In this document: positions 44,868 to 54,187 of the stretch, one piece after another
Position numbering within the stretch: the first letter of the stretch is position 1
Layout: each line of letters opens with the position of its first letter
Assembly (NCBI RefSeq): GCF_002863565.1
Contig: NZ_PGUW01000021.1
Location: 20,257-84,256 of the forward strand
Length of the DNA: 64,000 nucleotides
DNA from: Bacillus sp. V5-8f
GTDB taxonomy: Bacteria; Bacillota; Bacilli; Bacillales; DSM-1321
Reading direction: 5' to 3'
Program-made: the position numbers and the translations under genes
The notes under the pieces: model-generated
Database searches by the model: none
What the model saw: only the letters and a program-made list of their open reading frames with translations
What the model was told of the DNA's origin: nothing

Positions 44868-45725
44868 TTACCATGAATTGTAGTTATCATTTTTATTATA
44901 AGATGGTATAAATTGATTGGTTACACTATAACCTTTGCTTGAAAAGGTAGGAACAACCGAGAAAACTGCGAGGTTATTATTATTTGAATAGTTTTGTAAA
45001 ATGCCAATCCATTTTTGCCCCCAATCATTATTGACCAGTTTCGTTTTATTAAAATCTTCCCAAAGGAAACCATCAATATAAGGCAATGAATTGGTTTGTA
45101 ACGTTTCAAATCCTCTATTCTGAACTAATACAAGATTTGGATAGAGCTTCTTAATATCCTTAAGCAACGCTTCGTATCCCTCTCTCATTTTAGTTCTTTC
45201 AGCAGGCGTGGTATTCCAATAATGATCCAAATCATCAACAGTATCCAAAAATACTCCATCAAATTGTTTCTGAACAATTTGAGCTTTTATTTCAGAAAGA
45301 AGTAACTGTCTATAATGCGGATTCGATATATCCATTAAATAGGTATTCCACGCTGGAATGGGTACTCGCTTACCATTACTCTGATGATAATAATCCTCTT
45401 CTTTTGTCTTGGCAACAAAGTCGTTAACCCAGGACGATAATTCAATCACACTTATATAACCTATTGTTTTAGTTCCCTGAGTCTCAATTTTTTTAATTTG
45501 TTCAATCGTATAAGCATGAGGCTCTATCACAACCATATCATAACTAGAAAGCTTATTAATGATTGATGTGGTTGGACTTCCATAATAAATCTTGAAATCT
45601 TGCACAGTTTTCAATGGATTTGTAGTAGATGCTGCATTTGTGACATTCATAGTACTTGTCCCTCCAAGGGATATAAGGAAAAAGAATATACCACAAATGA
45701 CTGCTGTTAATAACCTTTTAACCAT
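44868..45725 (-). CDS. Secreted GH114 (endo-alpha-1,4-polygalactosaminidase-like) glycosidase
   Basis: 285 residues with a signal peptide (LLTAVICGIFFFLISLGGTS). The TIM-barrel shows the GH114/TM1410 pattern: YDMVVIEPHAYTIEQIKKIE, TIGYISVIELSSWVND, QFDGVFLDTVDDLDHYWNTT (acidic catalytic cluster) and LVLVQNRGFE. GH114 enzymes cleave alpha-1,4-linked galactosamine, a component of Pel, and PelA of Gram-negatives has a related hydrolase domain. It thus probably supplies the hydrolase half missing from the local deacetylase. It is convergent with the pel operon and has its own AAGGAGAG ribosome site, so it is regulated separately. Confidence 0.85.
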   Translation of the reverse strand: MVKRLLTAVICGIFFFLISLGGTSTMNVTNAASTTNPLKTVQDFKIYYGSPTTSIINKLSSYDMVVIEPHAYTIEQIKKIETQGTKTIGYISVIELSSWVNDFVAKTKEEDYYHQSNGKRVPIPAWNTYLMDISNPHYRQLLLSEIKAQIVQKQFDGVFLDTVDDLDHYWNTTPAERTKMREGYEALLKDIKKLYPNLVLVQNRGFETLQTNSLPYIDGFLWEDFNKTKLVNNDWGQKWIGILQNYSNNNNLAVFSVVPTFSSKGYSVTNQFIPSYNKNDNYNSW

Positions 45726-46067
45726 TAAAAATTTCTCTCCTTTATTATCTTAGATGATGTTGCGAGAATTGAAGCGTTAAATGAGAGCTTTTAATTACGT
45801 AATAATGGACTACTCTGTAGAGCTTTATTATATGCTGTGGCATTACTATTTACAATCAAAAGTTTCCAAACGGTGTTAATTTTTCCAAGTTCAACTTCTT
45901 TCCAATTCTTCTATACTTATACCCTTTTTTCAGAATAAAACCCTTGAGTGGGGGTGATATTAAAAAAATTTTACAAACATTTAATTGGTAACGCACGTTG
46001 TAGAAGAATGGCTTCAATGATTCATAATATATGAATTCGATTTTCTTTAATAAAAATGCTAATTTAC

Positions 46068-46340
46068 TTGAGTCTTGCAAAAAACTTGTCGTAAAGATTG
46101 TCTCGTTTTGTCGTTTGTTGAAAATCTCTTAAAATCAAGAATAACCTCCCTTTAATCGTGGAATTGGAAAGTTACCACACTCAACCAAATTTCCAGAAAA
46201 AAGGAGATGTCTAAAGTTATGGTAACTTTCTATTCAGCTATCGTCAAGTTCATTGTTTTTCTTGGTCTTTGCCTGTCAAAACCTCAGTTCAATCACTTCA
46301 TTTTTCATGGGGAGTTCTGCATTAAAGGCAGCAAATAATC
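46068..46340 (+). mobile_element. 5' remnant of the IS found at 32801
   Basis: 46068-46273 is about 93% identical to 32801-33003, same orientation. The frame after ATG continues TFYSAIVKFIVFLGLCLSKP and QFNHFIFHGELCIKGSK then a stop, so only the transposase N terminus remains. The surrounding 45726-46486 (760 bp) is otherwise AT-rich without a gene; it also carries the GH114 promoter region, not resolved. Confidence 0.8.
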
Positions 46341-46444
46341 TATAACTTAGACAGCTTTCAGAGTAGAAAAAACGATGAGTTGGTTATTTATGAAGAATGT
46401 ACATAAGTTTAATGAGCACTTTGTACCAGTAGAGCTGTCAAATG

Positions 46445-46478
46445 ATGAATCCCTCTTCAATACGGAAGAGGGATTCAT
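46445..46478. terminator. Hairpin after the large repeat-protein gene
   Basis: ATGAATCCCTCTTC (46445-46458) pairs perfectly with 46465-46478 over a 6-base loop. The minus-strand downstream sequence is only weakly T-rich, so it may be a terminator or a 3'-stabilising stem. Confidence 0.6.
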
Positions 46479-46486
46479 TCTTCATT

Positions 46487-49400
46487 TTACTTTTTTACTT
46501 GAACTGTTGTTTGTCCGATAACAACAATGTTACCAATTTTGCCACGAAACTCAACCGTAACTTCAGGATTTGTCCAGGTAAAATCAGATCGTTCAAATTT
46601 AAATTGTCCTTGTTTTGCCTGATTGTAGTATCCATTGTTGCTATTTAGTGCCTTAACACCATTTAGCGTTGCATGATCAAGTTCTAATTTTCCTCGGTAT
46701 GCACTTGGTACATCAACACGAACTGTGAAAACTCCCTTGTTGCCATTAATAACCTTAGGGGTTACTTCAATAGTTGCAGGAATGTATACATTTAACTGTT
46801 TTTTAATTTCTGTTGTATTACCAGCAGCATCAGTCGCGGTGATCATAATATTATACAAACCCGGTTGGGTGAAAGTAATGGCACTGTCTTTTTGCATTAC
46901 TTTACCAACTGTTTCATTTGGGTCTAAAACAAGCATTTCTTCATCTACCACACCGGACATATTATCTTTTGCAGAATACAATAATGGGATAGTATCTCCT
47001 AAGAGATAATATTCTTTTGTATCCATGGTAATAGACGGTGAAGTTTTATCGATTTTTACCTCGGAAGTTTTCACTTCTTCTTTGTTGCCTGCCTCATCCA
47101 TTGAATAGTAAGCGATCTGGTTGACACCCTCTTTTTCTACTGTAAAAGATGTGCCTTCCTGATAATCTGAACCGTTCACAGAATAGAATGTCTGTGCTAC
47201 ACCACTATGTGTATCGTTTGCTGTCAATATTACCGTCACATCTTCTTTTGACCATTTTTGTGGCGCATTGGATTCTGTTTCAGGTACTGTTTTATCAATC
47301 TTTACTTCAGCTGTTTTGATATCTTCTTTATTGCCTACTTCATCTACTGAATAGTAAGAGATCTGGTTGACTCCCTCTTTTTCTACTGTAAAAGATGTAC
47401 CTTCCTGATAATCTGAGCCGTTCACAGAATAAAATGTCTGTGCTACTCCGCTATGTGCATCTTTTGCTGTCAATGTGACTGTTACTTCTTCTTTTGACCA
47501 ATTTTGTGGGGCATTAGATTCTGTTGAAGGTACTGTTTTATCAATCTTTACTTCAACTGTTTTCACTTCTTCTTTGTTGCCTACTTCATCGACTGAATAG
47601 TAAGTAATCTGATTGACTCCCTCTTTTTCTACTGTAAAAGATGTGCCTTCCTTATAATCTGAACCATTCACAGAATAGAATGTCTGTGCTACACCACTAT
47701 GTGTATCGCTTGTTGTCAATGTTACTGGTACATCTTCTTTTGACCAATTTTGCGGGGCATTGGATTCTGTGTTAGGTACTGTTTTATCAATCTTTACTTG
47801 AGCAGTTTTTACATCTTCTTTGTTGCCCGCTTCATCTACTGAATAGTAAGAAACCTGGTTGATTCCCTCTTTTTCTACTGTAAAAGATGTGCCTTCCTGA
47901 TAATCTGAACCATTCACAGAATAGAATGTCTGTGCTACTCCGCTATGTGTATCTTTTGCTGTCAATGTGACTGTTACTTCTTCTTTTGACCAATTTTGTG
48001 GGGCATTAGATTCAGTTGCAGGTGCTGTTTTATCAATCTTTACTTCAACAGTCTTTGCTTGCTCTTTGTTTCCAACTTTATCAACTGAATAGAAGGAAAG
48101 CTTGTTCACACCTTCTTCTTCAACGCTCACACTAGTTCCTTCAACAAATGGACTGCCATTCAAGGAATTATAAGTTTTATCCACGCCAACTTCGTTATCA
48201 GTCGCTTCTAACTTAATTTCTTGTGCTGCATTGGTCCATTCTTCTTTTGCATTTGATTTTGTTACAGGAGCTTCAGTGTCAATAATTAATTTAGCCAGCA
48301 CCATGTTTGACGGATCTGACTCTCCGAACGAATTGCTATAAGAAGTTACGTAATACTCATGATTCGCATATGTTAAATTTTCAATTGTATAAGATAAATT
48401 GTTTACATTTTTCACTACAAGCACAGGTTTGCCGCCGATTATTTCATAGATATTATATCCATTGGCATAAGTAATAAAATTCCAGCTTATTCTTGCACTT
48501 GTTTCACTCAGTAATTGCAAGCTTGCAACCGGCGGCTGCATCTCAGGATAAACGATTTTTTCAGTGATAAGGTTTGAAGATGCAGATTCGCCAAATCGGG
48601 TATTATACGCTGCGACTTCAAATGAGTGTGTATCTTCAGTCAGGTTATATACTTTGTGTGTTAAAGCAGCACCTTTATAAATTAACTCTCTGTTATCATT
48701 TTTAATTTTATAAACGCGGTATTCGTTAGCCCAAGCTGTGGATTTCCACGATAGGGTCATGTTATTTGCATTAAAAACAGTACCCGTTACGACAGGCGAC
48801 TGAACAACCGGCCATGTCATGGTGAATTTTAACTCACTTCCGCTTGGTGATTCACCAAAACGACTGCTAACGGAGTAAATTTCATATTTGTATTCACCTT
48901 CAGGCATGTTGGTAAATGAAACAGCAGTTCCTGTTACCGTTTTTTGCAGTTTCTTTTCGCCACCAACAATTTGGTAAATATTATATCCTGTAGCGTAGGT
49001 GGATGAAGCCCATCTCAACGTAATGTCATTTCCATTAGCAATGGCATATGTAGGATTTGCCGGCGCCTGCATAATTGGATGAATCAATTCAAAGCTTACT
49101 TTGCTTGCTTCCGGCGATTCCCCAAAGCGACTACTTACGGAATGCACTTCATAAGTATAGTCATCTTCCGACATATTCGGCAAAGCAAGGGATGTGCCAG
49201 TTTGCGTCCTAATTAACTCTTTTTCTCCATCAATAATTTGATACACTTTATATGACGTTGCATACGTCACTGGATTCCACTTTAATGTTAAATCATTACC
49301 ATCGGCTATTGTATGGACTAGATTGCCAGGAGCCTGCATTACAGGGAATGTTAAATTAAAGCTTACGTTAGACCCTTCTGGTGACTCTCCATAACGATCG

Positions 49401-52372
49401 CTGAAGGAATGCACTTCATATTCATAATCGCCCTGTGGCAAATTGGAAAATACTGTAGATGATCCTGTTACGGTCGATTTCCAAACCTTTTCTCCATCAA
49501 TAACCTGATAGATTTTGTAAGATTTTGCATAGGTTATGGGATCCCATTTTAACGTAACGTCGTTGCCGTTAGTGATGGTATGTATTAGATTAGCCGGTGC
49601 TCCCATAATAATGTTGTCCACTAGAACGGAAAGTTTACTTCCTTGTGGAGACTCACCAAACCGTGTGCTAACTGCACGGACGATATATGGGTGATTCCCA
49701 GCCATTACATTCGAAAGAGTTGTTGTCAATCCTGTGATTGTACTCTTTAGTACTTCCTCATCTCCAACTAATTCATAAACCTTATAGCTATTGGCATATT
49801 GAACAGCACTCCAAGTCAATACGATATCATTTCCATTTTGAATCTTATAACCAAGGTTGGCAGGATCCCCAATTATTGGGTGAACCAAAGGAATGTTCAC
49901 TTCTGCTCCTTCTGGTGACTCTCCATAGAATGGTGAAATAGAATGGACTACATAGACAAGATCTCCAGCTGGCATATTAGCAAATGAAGCAGCTGTAGTT
50001 GTCACAGTCTTTTGGAAGACCTTTTCCCCATCAATCACTTGATAAATTTTATAACTGGTTGCATCCTGTGCTGCCGTCCATTTGAGATTAATATCATTTC
50101 CATTGGTGATAGTGAACGCCAAATTTTCAGGAGCTTGCATCGTTTGTCCATTTAATGTAACTTCGATTCGGGTGCCTTCGTTGGATTCCCCAAAACGGGC
50201 TGAATAAGAATGAATTTCATAAGTGTATTTTCCCGGAAGCATATTACTATAGTTGACCGTTTTTCCGGTCACTGTACTTTTTAAATTCTTTTGTCCATTG
50301 ACAATCTGATAGACTTTGTAGCTTGTCGCATAATCTGCAGCTTCCCAGCTTAGACTGAATTCTGTGCCGCTTTTGATAGTCTGGATAACATTTACGGGAG
50401 CTTTCATTTCAGGAAATGATAGAGAGATAGCAACACGTTTGCCCTCTTTAGATTCACCAAAACGGGTGCTGTTTGCATATACCTCGTACTCATAATCCCT
50501 TTCCGGAAGATTGGCATATGTTACAGTTGTTCCAGTTACTGTACTTTTCAAAACTTTTTGTCCATTAGTAATTTGATAAATCTTATAATTATTGGCACTT
50601 TGAACAGACGTCCAAATTAAAACAATATCGTTTCCATTCTGAATGTTATACGCTACATTCGCAGGCGGATCCATAGCAACGGAGTCCACTTGAACGGATA
50701 CCTGTTTCCCTTCCTTAGACTCTCCAAAACGAGTGCTGTAAGAGTAGACCTCAAAAATATGGTTTCCTCCCGAAAGGTTGGTGTAGGTTACTGTGGTTCC
50801 TGAAAGTGCACTTTTTAAAATTCTTTGTCCATCTACAACTTCATAGACTTTATAACTTGTAGCATAAGGAACCGTAGTCCAATTTAGGACAACATCGTTA
50901 ATATTCTGGAGTGAGTATGTAACTTCCTCCGGTGCACTCATCGTAATCGAGTTAAGAGTCATGGAAATTTGGCTACCCTCTTGAGACTCACCAAAACGGG
51001 TGCTAGAAGAATGAACCAGGAACTGGTAGTCACCGGCCGTCATATTGGCATATGTTACAGTTGTTCCGGTAAGTGTACTCTTCAATACTTTTTGCCCATC
51101 CATGATTTGATAGACTTTGTACTCAGTTGCATTGGGGACTGTACCCCAGTTCAGGACGATGTCGTTGCCATTTTGAATTTTATATGTTGCTCCTTCGGGT
51201 GCAGCCATGGTTACGGCATCCACCTTAACAGGAACCTGACCGCCTTGTTCAGACTCCCCGAATCGGTCGCTGTATGAATGCACCTCATAAACGAAGTCTC
51301 CTGCTGCGTGGTTCTTGTATGTTACCGTTGTTCCTGTCAATGTACTTTTCAGCACTTTTTCTCCATCAACAATTTGATACACGTTGTAGCCAGTAGCATT
51401 TGGGACTGCACCCCATGTTAAAACTACATCAGTAAGATTTTGAAGTTTAAATGTTACATTACTTGGCGGCGCCATTGTTACCTGACTAACATTTACAGAA
51501 ATTTCACTGCCTTCAGCTGAGTCACCGAAACGGCTGCTGGAAGAATAAATTTTATAAACATATTCCCCGGATGGCACATTAGTCAATTTAGCAGTTGTAG
51601 TGTTTACTGTACTTTTTAGTTCTTCTTGTCCATTAACAATCTGATAAACTTTATAGCCTGTTGCATAGTTCACCGCTTGCCACTTTAAGGTGACATCATT
51701 TCCATTTGCAATAGTGAAAGTCAAGTTTGATGGTTTCTCCATTTCTGGATGCACTACATCAACGACCAGACTTTCAGAAAGCGGAGATTGGCCATAAAGT
51801 GTGTTCACAGCGGAAACCGCATAAGTATATTTTCCTTCAGGTGCATCAACCACTGTATATGTACGGGCTGTTGATGTTGTTACCAGTGATTTTTCTCCAT
51901 CAGAAGCAACTTTATAAAGATTGTATTTCTGTGCGTACTGTGACGCTGTCCAACTAAGAACTATATCGTTCCCATTCTGGATCGTATACGTCAAGGTTGG
52001 GGCTGCCAAATCAGGATAAGCGACCTCGATGTTAATCGGTGCGCATGGTCCTGATTCGTTTTCACCATTTAAAGTTGAAACAACATAGCTATATGTTCCT
52101 TCCGCAAGGTCATTTAAGCTGTAGCTAGCTGTCGTTGTACTACCCAGCTTGACTAGCTGCCCTTCCGTGATTTCATAAACAACATAACCTGTGGCTCCAT
52201 AAACAGAACTCCAGGTCAATTTAACGTCCTCAGGTGCAGTTTTTTGAAAAGCAAAATTGCTCGGGGGTAAAATGCTGTTGTCAGTTGCTGCCCAAGCACT
52301 TCCAATTGGAACGATTAATTGATAGATAAGTATTGCAAAAATGAGAGTACTACTAATTATACGCCTTACCAT
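46487..52372 (-). CDS. Giant secreted FN3-like/OmpL47-like repeat protein, probable matrix protein or adhesin
   Basis: 1961 residues. A signal peptide (SSTLIFAILIYQLIVPIGSA-WA) is followed by 15 FN3-like units of about 90 residues (each with a PxN...NGNDIVLxW start and an RFGESxEGxxV end). Then come five OmpL47-type units of about 82 residues (SNAPQNWSKEDV, FYSVNGSDYQEGTSF, YYSVDEVGNKE), one divergent Ig-like unit (SAKDNMSGVVD) and a C-terminal beta domain. No LPxTG or other wall anchor is visible, so it is probably released or held non-covalently. The start is set at MVRRIIS with GGTGGAG upstream. A c-di-GMP riboswitch lies in its leader. A matrix adhesin role is inferred. Confidence 0.85.
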   Translation of the reverse strand: MVRRIISSTLIFAILIYQLIVPIGSAWAATDNSILPPSNFAFQKTAPEDVKLTWSSVYGATGYVVYEITEGQLVKLGSTTTASYSLNDLAEGTYSYVVSTLNGENESGPCAPINIEVAYPDLAAPTLTYTIQNGNDIVLSWTASQYAQKYNLYKVASDGEKSLVTTSTARTYTVVDAPEGKYTYAVSAVNTLYGQSPLSESLVVDVVHPEMEKPSNLTFTIANGNDVTLKWQAVNYATGYKVYQIVNGQEELKSTVNTTTAKLTNVPSGEYVYKIYSSSSRFGDSAEGSEISVNVSQVTMAPPSNVTFKLQNLTDVVLTWGAVPNATGYNVYQIVDGEKVLKSTLTGTTVTYKNHAAGDFVYEVHSYSDRFGESEQGGQVPVKVDAVTMAAPEGATYKIQNGNDIVLNWGTVPNATEYKVYQIMDGQKVLKSTLTGTTVTYANMTAGDYQFLVHSSSTRFGESQEGSQISMTLNSITMSAPEEVTYSLQNINDVVLNWTTVPYATSYKVYEVVDGQRILKSALSGTTVTYTNLSGGNHIFEVYSYSTRFGESKEGKQVSVQVDSVAMDPPANVAYNIQNGNDIVLIWTSVQSANNYKIYQITNGQKVLKSTVTGTTVTYANLPERDYEYEVYANSTRFGESKEGKRVAISLSFPEMKAPVNVIQTIKSGTEFSLSWEAADYATSYKVYQIVNGQKNLKSTVTGKTVNYSNMLPGKYTYEIHSYSARFGESNEGTRIEVTLNGQTMQAPENLAFTITNGNDINLKWTAAQDATSYKIYQVIDGEKVFQKTVTTTAASFANMPAGDLVYVVHSISPFYGESPEGAEVNIPLVHPIIGDPANLGYKIQNGNDIVLTWSAVQYANSYKVYELVGDEEVLKSTITGLTTTLSNVMAGNHPYIVRAVSTRFGESPQGSKLSVLVDNIIMGAPANLIHTITNGNDVTLKWDPITYAKSYKIYQVIDGEKVWKSTVTGSSTVFSNLPQGDYEYEVHSFSDRYGESPEGSNVSFNLTFPVMQAPGNLVHTIADGNDLTLKWNPVTYATSYKVYQIIDGEKELIRTQTGTSLALPNMSEDDYTYEVHSVSSRFGESPEASKVSFELIHPIMQAPANPTYAIANGNDITLRWASSTYATGYNIYQIVGGEKKLQKTVTGTAVSFTNMPEGEYKYEIYSVSSRFGESPSGSELKFTMTWPVVQSPVVTGTVFNANNMTLSWKSTAWANEYRVYKIKNDNRELIYKGAALTHKVYNLTEDTHSFEVAAYNTRFGESASSNLITEKIVYPEMQPPVASLQLLSETSARISWNFITYANGYNIYEIIGGKPVLVVKNVNNLSYTIENLTYANHEYYVTSYSNSFGESDPSNMVLAKLIIDTEAPVTKSNAKEEWTNAAQEIKLEATDNEVGVDKTYNSLNGSPFVEGTSVSVEEEGVNKLSFYSVDKVGNKEQAKTVEVKIDKTAPATESNAPQNWSKEEVTVTLTAKDTHSGVAQTFYSVNGSDYQEGTSFTVEKEGINQVSYYSVDEAGNKEDVKTAQVKIDKTVPNTESNAPQNWSKEDVPVTLTTSDTHSGVAQTFYSVNGSDYKEGTSFTVEKEGVNQITYYSVDEVGNKEEVKTVEVKIDKTVPSTESNAPQNWSKEEVTVTLTAKDAHSGVAQTFYSVNGSDYQEGTSFTVEKEGVNQISYYSVDEVGNKEDIKTAEVKIDKTVPETESNAPQKWSKEDVTVILTANDTHSGVAQTFYSVNGSDYQEGTSFTVEKEGVNQIAYYSMDEAGNKEEVKTSEVKIDKTSPSITMDTKEYYLLGDTIPLLYSAKDNMSGVVDEEMLVLDPNETVGKVMQKDSAITFTQPGLYNIMITATDAAGNTTEIKKQLNVYIPATIEVTPKVINGNKGVFTVRVDVPSAYRGKLELDHATLNGVKALNSNNGYYNQAKQGQFKFERSDFTWTNPEVTVEFRGKIGNIVVIGQTTVQVKK
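47040..48045 (-). repeat. Four near-identical 246-bp tandem repeats in the large gene
   Basis: The four OmpL47-like units repeat every 246 bp (for example TTTATCAATCTTTA at 47291, 47537, 47783 and 48029) with few differences, unlike the older, divergent FN3-like units. This suggests recent unit gain and possible length variation. Confidence 0.85.
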
Positions 52373-52399
52373 GTTTCTCCACCTTTCATTTTGTGAAAA

Positions 52400-52436
52400 G
52401 GCCAAATAAATATGGACCCAAAAAACAAGGTCCATA
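52400..52436 (-). terminator. Hairpin in the riboswitch expression platform
   Basis: TATGGACC pairs with GGTCCATA (52411-52436), followed on the minus strand by TTTATTTGG. It sits between the aptamer and the start codon at 52372, where a conditional terminator is expected. The T-run is interrupted. Confidence 0.55.
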
Positions 52437-52459
52437 GAAGAAAGACTATGTATCCTTGT

Positions 52460-52537
52460 GGCAACCGGCTACCATTCCACACAAAAGTGGGTTAGGCCCA
52501 TGGCTTTGCGTCTCATAGTTTCCTATGATTTGCCCTT
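52460..52537 (-). promoter_or_regulatory. c-di-GMP-I (GEMM) riboswitch controlling the large repeat protein
   Basis: On the minus strand: P1 GGGCAAATC with GGTTGCC, P2 CATAG-GAAA-CTATG with the GAAA tetraloop, the core GAGACGCAAAGCCATGGGCC-TAA, and P3 CCCAC-TTTTGT-GTGG followed by ATGGTAGCC. All invariant elements of the GEMM-I aptamer are present. It lies about 90 bases before the start codon. The switch direction is not evident, but the downstream hairpin favours transcriptional control. Confidence 0.95.
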
Positions 52538-52723
52538 TTTCACTTGGTTTTTGTGACTTTATATCCATAATATAACATAAAATTAACGCGATAAAACGGG
52601 ACTATATACCTAAAAAGAGAATAAAGACCTATATTGTAGAGGCGTAATGAATAATAATATTATTACAATAAGGATATTTCTATATCTATAGATTTAATAG
52701 ATGTTGTACCCAATAGGCGCACA

Positions 52724-52762
52724 AAAAAATCTCCAGTCGTTGAAAATGACTGGAGATTTTTT
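52724..52762. terminator. Terminator after the chrA pair
   Basis: AAAATCTCCAGTC pairs with GACTGGAGATTTT. A/T runs on both sides make it bidirectional. It lies 8 bp from the stop of the chrA gene at 52770. Confidence 0.9.
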
Positions 52763-52769
52763 GCAATTA

Positions 52770-53300
52770 TTATCCGAGGAAAATCGCTCCGTACACAAGT
52801 GCCCCAGCTATTACATACGCAGGATGCACTTTCACCCGTTCCATTAGCACGTAACTTATGACACCAATGGCAACTGTCTGGATCCATCCCAGTCCTTCAT
52901 AAGATGAGAAAAAGAAATCATATGTCATCATACCGAGAAGTACGGCAATCACCGGCCGAACCACAATGGTCATTCGCTTCACCCTCGGTGAATCCTTATA
53001 ACGCATTAAAAGAGCAAGAAGGCCAAGCATCAGGATTAAGGAAGGTGCAACAGTCGCGAATACACCCATAAAAGCACCGAGGATACCTCCCTGTTCATAC
53101 CCTATGTATCCTGCCATTTTGGTAGCAATAGGTCCTGGCAGCGTATTTCCCAACGCCAGCATTTCACTAAACTCGTTCACTGTGAGCCAGCCATATCGGT
53201 CCACTACCTCGTGTTCAATAAGTGGTATTGACGCAGGTCCTCCTCCATAACCAAGAATGCCTGGCACAAAAAATGCCCAGAAAATTTCTAAATAAATCAT
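52770..53300 (-). CDS. chrA: Short-chain chromate transporter subunit, ChrA C-half type
   Basis: 176 residues of the CHR family with about six hydrophobic helices: FFVPGILGYGGGPASIPLIE, ALGNTLPGPIATKMAGYIGY. Short CHR proteins occur in pairs as here and work as a heterodimer, exporting chromate or related anions (B. subtilis YwrA/YwrB). It overlaps the upstream partner by 4 bp (ATGA type). The pair marks the right border of the biofilm island. The ATG at 53300 overlaps the upstream stop. Confidence 0.88.
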   Translation of the reverse strand: MIYLEIFWAFFVPGILGYGGGPASIPLIEHEVVDRYGWLTVNEFSEMLALGNTLPGPIATKMAGYIGYEQGGILGAFMGVFATVAPSLILMLGLLALLMRYKDSPRVKRMTIVVRPVIAVLLGMMTYDFFFSSYEGLGWIQTVAIGVISYVLMERVKVHPAYVIAGALVYGAIFLG

Positions 53301-53863
53301 GGTGATAGATTCCCCTTTTTTTTAGCAGGAGAATTCTTTTTTAAAAGAGCCCCCAATAATAAAACAAAAATAATAATGGCTGGATGAATATGTATTGCTT
53401 CCATTAACACTAAAGCGATGACAACAAAGATAATTGTCCACACCCAGCCTAAACTGGATTGTGTTGATTTCTTAAAGAATTCCCAGGTCATGGTTAGAAG
53501 CATGACAGCAACAACAGGGACCACTCCCTTAGCCATGCCCTCAACCCAAGGCTGGTCTTTATAAGAATTCAAAACCGTCATTAACAAAACCATTAAGAAA
53601 ATTGTCGGCACTATGGTCGCAAACAGCCCGTTTATAAGCCCCCAAAATCCACCAACCCGGTAGCCAATATAACCAGCTAGCTTGGTTGCAATGGGACCTG
53701 GCAAAGCATTGGCCAGGGCAAGTATATCACCGAATTCATCCGCTTCCATCCATTTATATCGGTCGACTACTTCGGTTTTAACCAATGGAATCGAAGAAGG
53801 CCCTCCCCCGTAGCCAAGCATTCCCGCCCGAAAGAATGCCATAAAAATGTCACGTTGCTTCAA
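53297..53863 (-). CDS. chrA: Short-chain chromate transporter subunit, ChrA N-half type
   Basis: 188 residues, paralogous to the next gene: FFRAGMLGYGGGPSSIPLVK, ALANALPGPIATKLAGYIGY, about six TM helices, and a basic tail. TTG start at 53863 with GAGAGGT 9 bases upstream. Both halves have the GYGGGPxSIP and NxLPGPIATKxAGYIG motifs, as expected for a duplicated CHR domain split into two genes. The substrate is probably chromate; sulfate-like anions are possible. Confidence 0.88.
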   Translation of the reverse strand: MKQRDIFMAFFRAGMLGYGGGPSSIPLVKTEVVDRYKWMEADEFGDILALANALPGPIATKLAGYIGYRVGGFWGLINGLFATIVPTIFLMVLLMTVLNSYKDQPWVEGMAKGVVPVVAVMLLTMTWEFFKKSTQSSLGWVWTIIFVVIALVLMEAIHIHPAIIIFVLLLGALLKKNSPAKKKGNLSP

Positions 53864-54057
53864 TTGGATTCAACCTCTCTATCAGTCTTCTAATATAAGA
53901 AAACAACCCTTTTGCCTGTCTATCTGTTTTCATCTATCTTACCACGCAGCATTGTATTCGTCAGTATCTGTCCGCCCTATCACCAAACCCAAACTTTACA
54001 GCCTAACGTCAGCAATTCGCACGCTGTCATTAAGAAATAACTAACGCAATTGTATTG

Positions 54058-54086
54058 TTAGACTTTTCTCGAAACTTTAATATAAT
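54058..54086 (+). promoter_or_regulatory. Candidate SigA promoter of the small gene at 54188
   Basis: -35 TTAGAC (54058-54063), 17-base spacer, -10 TATAAT (54081-54086), about 95 bp before the ribosome site. The 324-bp gap upstream (53864-54187) has no other clear element. Confidence 0.5.
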
Positions 54087-54187
54087 CCTGCTTTTTTCTC
54101 ATGAAATTGCAAAATAGGATTGTTATAGTAGAGTTGGAATATTTACCAATATTATCAGCCCCTTAATACAAACAGAAAGGAAAACCT

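Noticed and set aside
46391..46519. Plus-strand ORF beginning MKNVHKFNEHFVPVELSNDE
   Set aside because: No ribosome site, runs through the terminator hairpin and into the convergent gene.
47040..52300. Regular direct repeats that might suggest a CRISPR array
   Set aside because: They are coding repeats of 246 and about 270 bp within one frame, with no short spacer pattern.
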